Shown here: positions 46,536-58,899 of the stretch, piece by piece
Numbering within the stretch: position 1 is the stretch's first letter
How the letters are laid out: every line of letters starts with the position of its first letter
Source of the DNA: Rosa chinensis
Taxonomy: Eukaryota; Streptophyta; Magnoliopsida; Rosales; Rosaceae
Length of the DNA: 64,000 bases
NCBI RefSeq assembly: GCF_002994745.2
Contig: NC_037094.1
Coordinates: 65,626,989 to 65,690,988, forward strand
Direction: 5' to 3'
Notes under the pieces: generated by a model
Told to the model about the DNA's origin: nothing
The model's input: the letters and a program-made list of their open reading frames with translations, nothing else
Database searches by the model: none
Program-made: the position numbers and the translations under genes

Positions 46536-48053
46536 TGTATATATATATATACCGATATAAATCGCTATCTCTCCAATACTTGGGTAAGGGTTTTCTTGTT
46601 AGCATGTTTTCTTTAACGGCGGTAGTCTAGCCTCCAAGCTTATTTTGGGTGACTCTTACGTGGTAGATATACTTTTTTTAATTGAAAAGGGGTTTGTAAC
46701 TCAGTCAAGTTGGGAGGCTCAGCCCCACACCTATATTATTATTCATTTCATACTATCGCATCGGTAGGGACGTAATACCTGAAACCCTAGTGCTCATATT
46801 TACATTACAAATATTATCATAAAGAATATTCTGTAAGAAAGCAAGAGCCTCAACTAAAGATAGATCAGAAACATGACCTAACTAACAAAGTGGGTAAATC
46901 TCTCTGTAATACTATTTGCTTATCTAAAAATATACCATATTATAATAGCATCAAAAACATGTAAATAATCCTTACAATCATCAATAATTCGACTAACCTT
47001 TGAATTGTCTTCACCACACCGGTTAAAAGTTTTCACTAAAATGGAGTTCCATATGATATGTCAAGTTTCGAGACGTCAGTGTTTGTGGGCAAGATGGGTT
47101 GCAAAAGGGACCCAAGGATGTGACGATCAACACTTTGGATGATGGGTAGTTCTTGGTCAGTTTGCTTCCTATAGCGACCAGTCTAGGGTTCTTGGTAATG
47201 GAACGTGTTTTTACACTAGAGACATGGTTCTAATGGTTTTTTGACCTATCCTTGATAGCATTGTAAATGAAGACGGTTTGCAAGCATATTAGCGGCACAA
47301 CTTGCATGTGAACAAGGCTAATGTCCCCCCATGTCAAATTTTATATAGGTATGTGTGGACGATGAATTGTGTTTCCAGTTGTGGAGGGAGCCTTCCTACA
47401 AACTACTGTCGGCATGGCAGAGGAGGTTGTTTCTGTGTATGAAAAGGTAGTAGGGATTTGCCTATTTATGATTATGTTGAACAACGACAAACATAACTTA
47501 TGTAGCCGATCACTGCACATATATTGTCCTAACTTAACCATCTATTAGATGTTGAGTTTTAATTCAAATTGTCTAATTATAATTGGGTCTAAGTCACCCA
47601 CTTGTAATTTTTTTTCTTCATCAAGTTCAAAAACAAAAAGTAATCCATTTATAAGTTATATTTTTTTTTGTCACATTTTTAATGTGAGATTTTTTCTCTT
47701 TAACATTTTTATTCTTTCCCATTCAAACGGATCGGTTCTAAAAAACAAATAGTCATCTAATTAAAAAAAAATGTCACAAAATGTTCTTACAAGACAACTT
47801 TGCAATATAAAACATCATTCTAATGTCATAAGATGTAAGAAATATGACAAAATAATATTACCTTGCATATAGATGTATATATGGAAAGATCCAAGATAAC
47901 TTTATGTGAGAGTGTAACTGCTCCAACTTAAATATTGAATTAGAAGAGTAAGCACACTTGCTATCATAGCACACGTAGTTCTTAGAAGTAAGATGTTGTA
48001 AGGACAAATTTACACCAAAAGCCAAACTTAAAGGATAACAATAGATGTATTAA
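46536..48053. other. Gene-free stretch
   Basis: A/T-rich sequence with no supportable gene. A relic-like G-rich stretch at 47040-47340 has no open frame of note. Confidence 0.5.
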
Positions 48054-48070
48054 TTTAACCACTTCTTATT

Positions 48071-49220
48071 TTTTTTTTGAAAGAAAAGTTCATTGATCTA
48101 GCGATTAATATCGCTTAAGAGGGCATCCCAATGAGGAGCATACAAAGGCCAGAAATGCCTAAGACTTTGAGCTAAGCTAGAACAAACTAGAAGATATACT
48201 ACATCAACCAATTGTTCTTGTACAATTAAATTCTGCTCTAAAACTTTTCTAGAGAAACTAGTAAATTCTAAAGGTAAGTCCTCATTGTCTTCAAGATAAT
48301 TACCAACAACCAAACCATTGTCATGATCTTGATAGCTGTAAACCCAACAATCAGAATTTACGATCCGGGCATGTAGAAGATCAGTAGACCAACGAAGACT
48401 AGACTCGACCCAGCATAAGGGACACTGCTCGCCAAAGCAAGCAATTGTGGTATTCACAGCGTGACTATACCGAGCCTTTTTATAGAATCTAGAAACGCTC
48501 ACTCCACCGGAAAACAAACGCAGCACACCCAGAAACTTTGTCCAAATTAACATAGAAGCAAAGAGGAGTCACCCGAGTCTCAGATCCAGACCCATGGAAA
48601 GGTCTGGCCCAACAGATGGGCCCAACACCAGCCCGTAAGGAGAACCCAGATTACTCTGGGCACCCCACGCAGAGAAACCAAGCACCACCGCTAGTTACTA
48701 CCTGACGAGATCTGCAACCATCTGCGCCACCAGAACAAGAGCAACGACCAAGGAATAACCCAGTCGCCACCGTGCAGGAGAGCAGAAGCCCGTCGAGCCC
48801 AATATCGACATTGCCGCCCGAACCAGACCGGACTGAACTCCACCAGTCGTGCCTGCACCAGTACAAACCAGATCAACCAGCTTGTTGACCAATCTCTCCT
48901 CCACCACTCGCCGACTAGGAGCGGCTGCAATCCAACTATAGAACCACCAGGATCCCACAACACCAGAGTGCCCCAAACTTGAAGCCATAGCGCAACGGAC
49001 ACCCGGCCAATCAGATCCCTTGTCGTTGTCGGAAAATCGTCCCGTCGGAGGATGAAAGGCATGCAGCCATAGTGAAGAGAACTCGTACGCCGGAGCGAAC
49101 GCTGGAGAGGAGGTGAAGGAGCCCTCCAAAAAGGATACCTATCGGTGGCAGCGCTAGGGTTTACAGAGCTCTCGCTCTCTCCCATCTTTCTACAGAACGC
49201 AGTATTCTAAAAATAATATT
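48071..49220 (-). mobile_element. Non-autonomous LINE-like retroposon, 1150 bp, intact ends
   Basis: The 17-bp duplication TTTAACCACTTCTTATT flanks it perfectly (48054-48070 and 49221-49237). On the minus strand it starts near 49220, has AGAGCGAGAGCTCTGTAAAC and CCCTAGCG close to the start, a G+C-rich 5' half and a more A/T-rich 3' half, and ends in CTTTCAAAAAAAAA. Minus-strand frames of 143-164 codons (48691-49185) and 151 codons (48098-48553) match no recognised retrotransposon domain. It is the best-delimited member of a group including 35890-36865 and 54102-55005. Confidence 0.82.
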
Positions 49221-49619
49221 TTTAACCACTTCTTATTGTTGAATTACCGATGAGATATTTCAGGTTAAATTAATAGCTATCACTTCTTATTGTGCATATA
49301 CCATTATTCTTTTTGACTGTTTACCGAATTACCAACCCCTCTTATAAAATTTTCACCATCCAATAAGTTTACTCGACCCTAGATTAACCTAAAGTCCAAA
49401 AAAATTGCCAAAGGGACAATTGTCAGGGATCACGTATGTACGTGTTGAATGACGAGTATGTGGACCTTATTTATGTGACAAGCTACATGCATTTGCAATT
49501 ATAAGAGAGCAGAGCCAGTAAAACTCACTGTAAGTGACTGCCATAGGCCATAGCTTTGAAGAAAGAAACGAAAAAGAATCCGAAGCTCCCATTTGCCCAG
49601 AAAATAAACAAATGACAAT

Positions 49620-49876
49620 TGGAGGGCTGACGTGGATTTCCTATATAATGCTAACAAGTCTCACAGTCTCTGTCTTTAATTCAATCAAACGGTCCAGATT
49701 CGCTCCTCAGTTTCTGGCCCTCCTCTTTATCTTCCCCTCCTTCTCTTCAGCCTTTACCCCTCCCTCTTGTTTCTCCTCTCTCTCTCTCTCAGGATTTAGA
49801 TTTAGAGAGAACAGCAGTTGTAGCAGTATTAATAGTTGTAGCAGAAGAGAGAAACAAAGAAGGAAGAGGAGCAAAA
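49620..49876 (+). promoter_or_regulatory. Promoter and 5' UTR of the FLZ gene
   Basis: CTATATAATG at 49641-49650 is a good TATA box. TGACGTGG at 49628-49635 is an ACGT-core element of the bZIP type just upstream. The likely leader is rich in CTCTCTCT and then AGAGAAAC stretches and includes short frames, a usual feature of FLZ leaders. Confidence 0.6.
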
Positions 49877-50636
49877 ATGTTGTTGGGGAAGAGACCAAGG
49901 CCTCCAATGAAGAGGACCACAAGCATGTCAGAGATCACCTTTGATCTGAACACTGAAGCTCAACCTCAGCCCTCAGATCCCCACAACCCCTTTAGCCCTC
50001 TGGCGTTTGATGGCCTTATGGTGAAGATGGCCTCCTCATCACCCTCACCTAGAAACCACAGAAGGAACTCGGCTGATTTCGTTGAGACTCCTCACTTCTT
50101 GAGGGCTTGCGGTCTCTGCAAACGCCGCCTTGTTCCTGGCCGTGATATTTATATGTACAGGTAAATGCCCTTACCCACTAGAGCTTAGTTCTTTTTCATT
50201 TTTAATTGATGGAAACAACCCAGTTCATAACTTTTTTGGATTGAGACCATCTGTTCTTGATTTTACCTGGCTCTGATAGTCAGTCCTTCCCAGATTGATT
50301 TCTGTCTGGAGATTTCTTGCTTATTTTCCGGGATTTTCTGTTTTCTTGGTATATATAGTAAAAGTGATATATATACATATATATGCCGATATTTGGAAAC
50401 TAATCTAATTATTTGTACGCCACTTCTTTTGTAATATTCAGCATTAACTCACAATTTCTTTTTTCTATAACTGATCTGAGTTATGCAGAGGTGATACTGC
50501 TTTCTGCAGTCTAGAGTGCCGGCAGCAACAGATGACCCTTGATGAGAGGAATGACAAGTGTTCATCTTCGGCTTCCACAGCCGTCGTCGCCGGACACCAT
50601 GTCTCTTCCAAAGGGGAAACTGTGGCCGCTGTGTAG
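49877..50636 (+). CDS. FCS-like zinc finger (FLZ, DUF581) protein, 143 aa
   Basis: FLZ proteins are plant-specific adaptors that bind SnRK1 kinase subunits through the FLZ domain. Exon 1 is 49877-50160 (ATGTACAG|GTAAAT) and exon 2 is 50489-50636 (after TTATGCAG); together 432 nt. The start [20 protein letters not shown] is typical of one FLZ subgroup. The domain spans about residues 74-110: [20 protein letters not shown] followed by [17 protein letters not shown], with zinc ligands Cys78, Cys81, Cys101 and Cys105 in the C-x2-C-x19-C-x3-C pattern. The intron interrupts the domain between YR and GD, a usual position. The Ser/Ala-rich tail has no motif. All key residues are present and the gene looks functional. 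Confidence 0.94.
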
Positions 50637-51520
50637 TGTGGTATGTCAACCCGGTGAACACAGCACGATCTTTGCAGGCGCCGCTGGACCATATGAATAT
50701 AAGTAGATTTGGGGGTTAGGTTTATGCATGAAACTATGAAAGGAATTTGAAGCTGTAATTTTCATGTGGATTCAAGCAAAACACAACTTCATCATAGATT
50801 TCTCCCTCTTGGTATTTTTTTTTTCCTTTTAGTTAATGGAAAATTTGCAGAGTTAATTCTAAATCTTCATCATGTATGTAGTGATCTCCTTTGTCTTTCT
50901 GAGTTAATTTTTAGTGTCATACATGTGAATTAATGGTGCTGCAAGCCTGCAAGTTTTTGAGAAAATCGATGACTGGCCGTTTGAAACCTGAGTTTATTTG
51001 GTGGTATTGGATTCCAACAGATTCCCTTCTTTTCTTGTGGTACCACCTGGCCAAATGAGATCCAAAAATGGTGAATTACACATGAAATTGCAATTTATTT
51101 CATAAAAGTTTTCTTCGTTATAATTATTCGCTTGACCAGCTGATCAACTTGCTGGTAAAATCGAAATTAAACAAAGTCTAGTTTCCAAATATTTACATGA
51201 ATGTAGGTTTTACCATTTTCTGACTTGATTTTAGTGAATTTGACCGGAAGAGATTTTGGATATGAAACTGAGAGCTTTTAAATTTTTTTTATTTTTTTAT
51301 TTGAAGAGTTTTGGAACCCAGCCAAGTTGAGAGCTTTTAAATTTTAGAACTAAGTAATAGGATCAAAACCGAAATCTATTGGGTTAATTAATTGAATAGA
51401 TTACCAGTTCATGATTGAAACTCTTTTTTTTTTTTTTTTAAATCTGTAAAATAAATTTCCATTGGCTAAAGCCAGAATGGGACGAATACATATCATCCAC
51501 TACCAACAATATGGCAAGTA
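50637..51520. other. FLZ 3' UTR and gene-free stretch
   Basis: The first 200-300 bp after the stop are probably 3' UTR. No clear element follows until the LINE relic. Confidence 0.45.
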
Positions 51521-51639
51521 AGATAAGCGATATGCTAGCACCACTCATTATTACAAATCAATGCTCACTTATTCTAAGTGAGCCTATAAACTATACCAAA
51601 AAAAAAAACATAGTAAATAGGCTAAGTCATAAAACAAAA

Positions 51640-52790
51640 CAAACAACTTTAAATCTTCTCCTTGCCCTTCTCACTAGGGCTAGGAGGTTTAGTAAGGTAC
51701 GCAAAACAAGTTTCTTGTGCCTCAGCAACTTTTTTCGACTTTGGAGGATTTTTGTTCTTGGAACCAAGTGGCCTTCCTCTCTTCTTCTTTGGTTCCGGCT
51801 TCTCTTCCACTATTGGTTCTTGGCACCAAAATGCTACCTGGTGCTTCAAGTAGTCCAAGAGACCTAGCAGAGAATTTGCTAGGAAAAGTAGGTGTTTTCA
51901 GCTTTTTGGTTGGTGCATCCTGTAACTCAACTTTCTTGAATAGCTCACGCAGAAAAATCTTCACTTTTTTGGATAAGCCTCAGAAGATGGAGGCCTTGAT
52001 CTCTAATTAGTGGTACATTTTACCTGTGGAGGTGTAGCATCTTTGGTTTCCGAGGCAGTTTATTCAATTTGCGCCCCTAAGTCATCTTCCTCTACGACAG
52101 AAGCATGCACAGGTTCAGTTACTTGGACAACCATCAACTCAGAAGATGGAGGAGATGCAGTTTCTTTGGGAGGAGAAAGATCATCCTCATTGAGTTTGGT
52201 GATAGGGACCAAGGCCATGGAGGTAGCAATGTCTTTAGTAGGCATCAACTTTTCATGCAAGATAACTAGCTTGCATCCAATATGATCATATGAACCAAAC
52301 AATGATCGGCTTACAGGAGGCAATACCGGAGTTTGAATACCTTGGAAGCGGAAAGCTCCATCCATAAACTTTCTTGTAGAGAAACCCAAAGATGAGCTTC
52401 CAATATCAAGCCTCTTCTCTACTGGTTTTGCCTGTGCTTAAGGGACAAGGATCCCCTTCATGCAGTAATAGGTGACACAGATTACACTTGCCAACCAAAT
52501 TCTTGAAGAAGAAGGAAATCTTAGCCTCCACATTTGAAGCATATCAAAGAGCTTTTTGAAGAAAGAAAGATTCTGATAATTCATGAGAAACCCTAACCCT
52601 AACTCTTCCCAAATTCTCAAACAGCTTTTCATCCAGTTCAAGAAACTTACCAGCAACAAAGGTAATGTCTCTGATGGTATCCAGGTATTCAAAAGAAGGT
52701 GGGATGTTAGTGATTCGCACCCAGAAGAAAGAGGGAGTTCATCTCCACTGTATGCAACGACGCCATGCCATCATACTCCTGTAACACCAC
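51640..52790 (-). pseudogene. LINE ORF1 relic (DUF4283-like region plus zinc knuckle)
   Basis: Read leftward across frames from about 52790: VRITNIPPSFEYLDTIRDIT and FVAGKFLELDEKLF resemble the DUF4283-type domain of plant LINE ORF1. KCNLCHLLLHEGDPCP is a degraded CCHC_4 zinc knuckle. A Ser/Pro/Glu-rich linker (52060-52389) follows, then a basic tail with an AT-hook-like KKRGRPLGSKNK (about 51800). Stops and frame changes separate the blocks. No reverse transcriptase follows. Confidence 0.6.
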
Positions 52791-52959
52791 AGGGGCCTAA
52801 ATGAACCTTCATTTTTTTTTCTGTCTTATTTGTGTTGGTTGTTTGACACAGTCATGTGATTGTTAAATATGATTGAAACTCTTTCAAATCAAGTAAAACC
52901 AAAGATAGATTTTGTTATGCTAATAGTATCTTTTTCCCTAGATTCACACATATTGTGGA

Positions 52960-53102
52960 GTTTTTAAATTTTAATAGTATATATAATATATATATATATA
53001 TATTTATTTATTGTGGAGTTGGGTCTGATAGTTTCATAATTTATATATATATATATATATATATATTTATTGTGGAGTTGGGTCTGATAGTTTCATAATT
53101 AA
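52960..53102. repeat. Short duplication with (AT)n tracts
   Basis: TATTGTGGAGTTGGGTCTGA followed by TAGTTTCATAATT occurs twice (about 53008 and 53070), each after a TATATA tract. A third partial TTGTGGAGTT lies at 52954. Confidence 0.8.
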
Positions 53103-53146
53103 GAGATTCTGTTTGCATGACATACGAGTCCATGATTAGTTGTAGT

Positions 53147-53744
53147 TAGGGCTGTCAATGGGTCATGTCGGGTTGGGTTCGTGTCGAGTCAAGACATTTA
53201 TCGTGTCGCAAGATACAAACCCAAACCCAACCCATTTAATAATCGTGTCAAAAATATAAACTCAAACCCAACCTATTTATTAAACGGGTTACCCATTTCC
53301 AACCCGCTTAACCCATTTAATAAATAGGTCGTATCGTGTTAGACAAAATGACTCATTTAAAGATTAACAATGCGACCCATTTAATTAAAAAAATGCATAA
53401 ATTGATTAAATTTACTAAAAACTCCACAAGACAAATAATATAAATAATTATATATAATTCATAAATAATTAAATCCAATAATTATAAAGCAAAATATTTC
53501 AAATTGTCTAATCCTATGATCAAATACTCCCAACGTCTAAAATTTCAAGAAAAGGTATAGCATAATCGGGTTATACGGGTTCATTTCGTGTTGGCGGGTT
53601 GACCCGTGGCCAACCCATTTATTAAATGGGTCATGACAGGTTGACCCACGGCCAACCCGCTTTTTAATCGTGGGGGTTCAACCCGCTTTATTTCGTGCGG
53701 GTTTCGAGTCGTATTATCGGGTCGTGTCAGAATTGACAGCCCTA
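53147..53744. mobile_element. hAT-type MITE, 598 bp
   Basis: The perfect 8-bp duplication GTTGTAGT lies at 53139-53146 and 53745-53752. Ends are TAGGGCTGTCAATGGGTC and the mirror GAATTGACAGCCCTA. Subterminal regions are full of AACCCA/GGGTTGAC-type repeats and the centre is A/T-rich. This is the widespread TAGGGCTGTCAA type. Confidence 0.92.
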
Positions 53745-54069
53745 GTTGTAGTATACATATATAAAAGGCGTGAGGAATCTGTGGCCTGGTCAGCTTTGCT
53801 TGGAATGGGTCCTCTTTTTAAATAAAATAAGAAATAAATGAAAGAGATTTATCTTTGCTTCATAAGATTAAGAATATTTTATTCTTTTTTTCAAAAAAAA
53901 AAAAAAAGGAATATTTTTCTTTTCAATTTAACCTAAGTAGTAAGAGAAGATACATCCTAAAAAAAGAAGAAGAAGAAGTAGTAAGAGAAGATAGAAATTG
54001 AGTCATCATCAGGTTAGTTATGAATAAGTTATAAGGTACTCTGTAAACGACGTTTTATGATGACCCAAT

Positions 54070-54100
<31 letters not shown>

Positions 54101-54101
54101 A

Positions 54102-55005
54102 ATGTTTTTTTTTTTTTTCGAGATAAAGAGCACATAAATTAATATGGCCCTGAATCATGGGCAAAGAAAAGTACAAAGAATACTACTCTATTTTGACACT
54201 GGTAGCTTAGAGCAGTCTATGCTGAAAAAAAACACCTAGCCTCATAGGCATTCTATTATACCTGACTCCAAACGCCGAGCATGCTATTGTGGTACGTTGA
54301 AACCAAGTATTTCTACAAAGACTCCTAGAGGAGCTTCAACTAGCATAGACAAGACAAACCCGATAGTGCTAAAAATGATCGAGATTTGTCACCTAACTAG
54401 CGACCCAAGAAATAAAAAGCCTAGACCGGGCCAAAGCTCACTAAAACAATCCCCTATAAAACAAGGGGTTTATTGACAAATAAAAAAAAGAAAAAACTAA
54501 TTAAGAGCAGCAGCCCAAGAGAGGCCTAGCCCAGACGCAAACCAATACCTGGCCCAGACGGATCTCGACACCATCTCTAGAGGGCTTGCCGTAACAATCC
54601 TAAAAAAAAAAAAAAAAAACGGCACCCCAATCCGCCACCTCTGTGGTACCAAACACATCTGTCGTCATCTAATGACCACCCTACGCCAACACACAGTCCT
54701 TGCCGTCTGGTGAAACCATCCCACGATGCCTAGCACCATCCAATGAAACTGATTATGACCATACCGCCTCAAATTAATGTTGCACTGAGACCAGACCTAA
54801 GACTAACACCACCATTGATCCGCCTCCAAGTCAAAACCACCCCAGACCCGAAACCAAGCCCAACCACCACCTGTCCGACAATAGCTCCATAGCATCAGCA
54901 CAACCAAGGTCGAGACCGACGCTAGGCCATCGCCAGACGAGCGACACTAAAAGAAGAAGAGGAGACCTAGACTGCTATGGGAGAGAGAGCTAGGGTTTTC
55001 TGACT
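54102..55005 (-). mobile_element. LINE-like retroposon, about 904 bp
   Basis: On the minus strand it starts near 55005 with AAACCCTAGCTCTCTCTCCC, has a G+C-rich body and ends in a poly-A tail seen as a T-run at 54105-54118. Flanks TGTGTGTGTGTAATGTT (left) and TGTGTGTATGTAATATT (right, 55006-55022) form an imperfect target duplication. No protein domain is recognised. Confidence 0.6.
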
Positions 55006-55355
55006 TGTGTGTATGTAATATTCTTTCATTAAAGAAAATACAAAAAACTATGAAAAATTATGATATGTGAATGATTGAATAAGATAAAATACAAAATTAA
55101 AGAAAAGTATAGCCTAATGCAATAATTAGTTTACATATTCAACTAATAACTATATAAAAAGTATTAATATTATTATTGAATGGGCTTTCAAGCAGGACTT
55201 ATAAGGCCGGGCAGGCCGGTCTTTGATGGGTACTTAATGGATCGGACCTGGACTTTGAACCCTTCGCCCTATCCCTACCTCGTTGGGAATGAGGGCCGAT
55301 ATGAGGGGTCCGCAGGCCAAATGATAACACACACACACACACACACACATATATA

Positions 55356-55757
55356 GGGCCCTTTAAGGAGTCTTTTTTTTTTTGTGCCATTTTAAGGGAT
55401 TCCTTATGGGATCCACTTTTCATTCACATTTCGGCATCTCGACCGTTCAGATTTTAAGTTATAATGTATAAATCACTTATGTAAATTTTTAGCGAAATTG
55501 ATGTTCGTTAAGATATTGAACTAGATTAAATCAATGGACGAACCAAATTTGTCCAACATGAACCGTTCATGTTTATAATTGTAAATCGCAATTTTAAATG
55601 TCTTAATGATTATCAATTTGGTTGAAAATTTGTGGAAATGATCTACTCATATAGACCTAAGATCTGAACGGTTGAGATGTGAATATGTGATAAAGAAGTG
55701 GATCTAATAAGTGATCCCTTAAATGGCCAAAAAAAGGGATCCCTCACTAGAAGGGCC
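55356..55757. mobile_element. Foldback MITE, first of an adjacent pair
   Basis: GGGCCCTTTAAGGAGTC at the left is mirrored by GGGATCCCTCACTAGAAGGGCC at the right, and the arms share AACGGTTGAGATG/CATCTCGACCGTT and ATCAATTTGGTT/AGCGAAATTGAT segments over about 150 bp. A (CA)n tract lies immediately left (55327-55349). Confidence 0.7.
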
Positions 55758-55787
55758 ATAACACTAACACACACACACACACACACA

Positions 55788-56198
55788 GGGCCATTCCACT
55801 AAGGGATTTTTTTTTTTTTTTTGGCAATTTTAAGGGATCCCTTATGGGACCCTTTTTTCAATCATATTTTGACATCTCGATCCTTCAGTTTTTAGGTCCT
55901 AATGTATAGGTCACTTCTGCAAATTTTCAGCCAAATTGATAATCGTTAAGGTATCAAATTAGATTAAATAATTGGATGAACCGAATTTGTCTAACCTGAA
56001 CCATTCATGTTTATAATTGTAAATCGCAGTTATGAATGCCTTAATGATTATCAATTTGGCTGAAAATTTACAGAGATAGTCTACTCATATAGACCTAAAA
56101 AATGAAATGTTGAGACGTGGATATGTGATCGAAAAGCGTGCATAATAAGCAATCTCTCAAATTAGCCAAGAAAAAGAATCTTTCATTAGAAGGACCCT
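55788..56198. mobile_element. Foldback MITE, second of an adjacent pair
   Basis: It has the same arrangement and similar sequence to the copy at 55356-55757: start GGGCCATTCCACTAAGGGA, end AATCTTTCATTAGAAGGACCCT, and shared ATTATAATTGTAAATCGCA-type centre. A (CA)n tract (55766-55787) separates the two copies, as if one larger unit including the CA tract had been duplicated. Confidence 0.7.
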
Positions 56199-56205
56199 GT
56201 ATATA

Positions 56206-58083
56206 TATAAATAAATATATAATGATATGTCTGATGAGGATTTCAGCTACTAATCTTAATTTTGACATGTGGACTAGAGAAGCTTTTAAAAAGAATTATG
56301 AACTCTTCTTTGTACTTGGTGTAAAGATGGAACATATGCTTAACTGCAAAAGGAGTCGTTAACTCGTTATTATAGGTGTTCCTTTGAAAACGATATTAGA
56401 GGGGAGTGGATTAGTTTATTGTATGGGGCGTATCTTAAATAATAATTAATTTAATGGCTCATCATTTTGGTGTTTTAATACTTTAAAGAACTATAAATTT
56501 TTTAACTACATTCGTTAAATTCTAAGATATAAATTTTGAAGTTTGAACAAGTTGATTGAGATGAGTACGTCGTATTTTTCTGAAAATGAGTATCCCCTTT
56601 AAAAATTATAGTTCTCTATAAGACCATATGCCATAGTACCCCAAAACCCCATATATAGCCTACCAATACCTCCCATAGTAAGCTATTCCACGTTTTCCAA
56701 AAAAAATTGTTGCCGTATGACCTTATATTCAAGCCATATATGGCTTTCAATATGGTAAGGTATATCAATTCAATTTTTTATTATCCACTTTTTTTGTTCC
56801 TCTTTTACCCCTCATCACTCAATTGACTTTATTTTTATTCCATTTGTGTCCTATATCAGTTTTAGTTATAATTAATTTTTCTCCTGAAATTTTATGCCTA
56901 TAAATTTATCAATAATAAAAACTACACCATTGTGAAGATCATATTGAAATCTTTCATTTGAGCCTAATATTAAATATATTTGGGTTAGATTATTTTAATA
57001 CAAATTATGTTTTCATAAAGGAATATAAATTATTAAATTATGTCTTTGCAATTATGGCATTCATTTATGCCTTACGGTGGGAAAAGACTTTGTTTAAACT
57101 CCATACTTCCAAGGTATATTCCTTCATGGTAAGTCATATATGGCTATATAGCCTATCAATTATAAGGTACAGTGGCAGATGCTCTAATGAATTGTATAAG
57201 GAAATCTACATGTGTGTGTGTAGCCATGTCATGTAGGTGTTAGGTAATACATATATGAAATTAATTAGTTTGGAAGGTGCTAACGTATGAGACTTGCAAG
57301 TGAAGTGAAATCCGGGTTTGGGTCCACTTGCAAGGTGCTAACGATTGATTTGATATTATGTGTCTTAGAATGTTAATTATATATCATGCATGCATGATTA
57401 AGATCAAGACTAGAAGTCAAATGGTAAAATCTAAAGGAGCTTATATATGTATTTTATGTACGTACGTACTAACTCTTTCCTTCCATATTTGTTTTACCTT
57501 TCTCAAGTACTTACTTACTAATTCACTAATATAAAATGATGAAGAATCAAACATAGGTGAACAACCGTTCATCGTAATCGGTTGGTGAAAAATGTTATAA
57601 GATCCACAAGTACAACCTAACAAGGTTTACTTGTTTAAAGCCTTAAAGGGAAATATATCACTATAATTTCTCTTTGAAAGGGTCAATGGCCCTCAAATTG
57701 ACCAAATGGGGGACATCATTATTGGGATCGAATAATATCAAGTGCTTTGTATAGTATTCTATTAATATTGCTGACTCTCTTTCCTTGAACACATAAAACA
57801 ATTGCTCTCTGACCCTCAACTCCTCAAGTGATATGCAACATGCAAGTATACACTACATGTACTTTGGTATATTTTTATTATTTGCTACCCAAATGTGTGT
57901 TTGAGTGTGCTTCTTCACATGGCTCCCTATAACGTATAGCCTCTTAACAAGTATGTGTTACAATTTCTAAAAATCTTGGCTATGGGAGCTCTCTCTTGAA
58001 AAACCCTAATTGATAACACCCTTCATAGGTATCTTGTTATCAGGGGTAGCCTTGAGGGGTTGCTACTAGTGCGGCGGCATTAG
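56206..58083. other. Gene-free stretch
   Basis: A/T-rich sequence with short relics but no supportable gene. GTGGCAGATGCTCTAATG near 57173 resembles a MITE end, without a clear partner. Confidence 0.45.
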
Positions 58084-58097
58084 CCCTCCAATTTCAG

Positions 58098-58235
58098 GAG
58101 CCCTCCAAGTACGAAGTGGTGTAGTTGGTTAAGGTGCTATATTTTTAGATGCCAGGACCTAGTTTCAAATCTCAGGCAACTCTCTTTCTTTGTTTTGGGT
58201 TTGTTCATTTCTATCATCTTTTTTTTTTCCCACCA

Positions 58236-58245
<10 letters not shown>
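58098..58245 (+). mobile_element. tRNA-derived SINE-like segment (unit 1)
   Basis: GTGGTGTAGTTGGTTAAGGT (box A) and, about 40 bp on, TAGTTTCAAATCTC (box B) resemble a tRNA-derived promoter, followed by a C/T-rich body and a TA microsatellite. The duplicate in unit 2 is at about 59838-59995. Target duplications were not fixed. Confidence 0.5.
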
Positions 58246-58282
<37 letters not shown>

Positions 58283-58899
58283 TACAATTAATAGGGCTCA
58301 TTTAGATTTTCGCTCTAAGCCTTTGAAAATTCAGGAGCGGCTCTGCTTGTTATGTTCATATACTCTTCTTGCTTAAGTAGTTTAGCAACTTAGGTATTTG
58401 ATAATACACTTCTTTATCATCTTGTTGAATATCAAGTTATAGTGACACCAATTAATAAGAGAGTTGTATATACAGTTTTGACTTTAACACTCGAGGCATC
58501 TAATTGCACTGAATTGAGTGAAGTAGATAGTTACTAATTGATTGTTTAGCAGTAGAGACACTCCTTACTCTCTTTCCTCTAATTGATTCCTCTCGACGTA
58601 ACTTATTTTCAAACTTTGATTTCTATTTTCAAACCAAATCAAACTCAAAATCTTTCCAAACAATTAGTTCCAATGATCTGTTGGACACCCTTACTTCCAG
58701 TTACTATATTATGCACTTTTAAATTGGAAGAAGAAAAATAATTAGATCAGAATTAACCCATCAGTAATAAAGTTTTACATTTTAAACAAAAATTTAATAA
58801 TATATGTATTGCATACATGTCAAATCGCAGCATACGTATATGACAATTAAAAAGGTTGAATGACCTCACGCATGACATCAAAATTTTATTATAAATTTA

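Noticed and set aside
48691..49185. 164-codon Trp/Arg-rich minus-strand frame
   Set aside because: Inside a poly-A-tailed retroposon; overlapping frames of similar length suggest a lack of stops in G+C-rich DNA rather than coding.
58149..58376. Frame with a Tyr/Ile repeat
   Set aside because: Translation of a (TA)n tract after a SINE-like segment.
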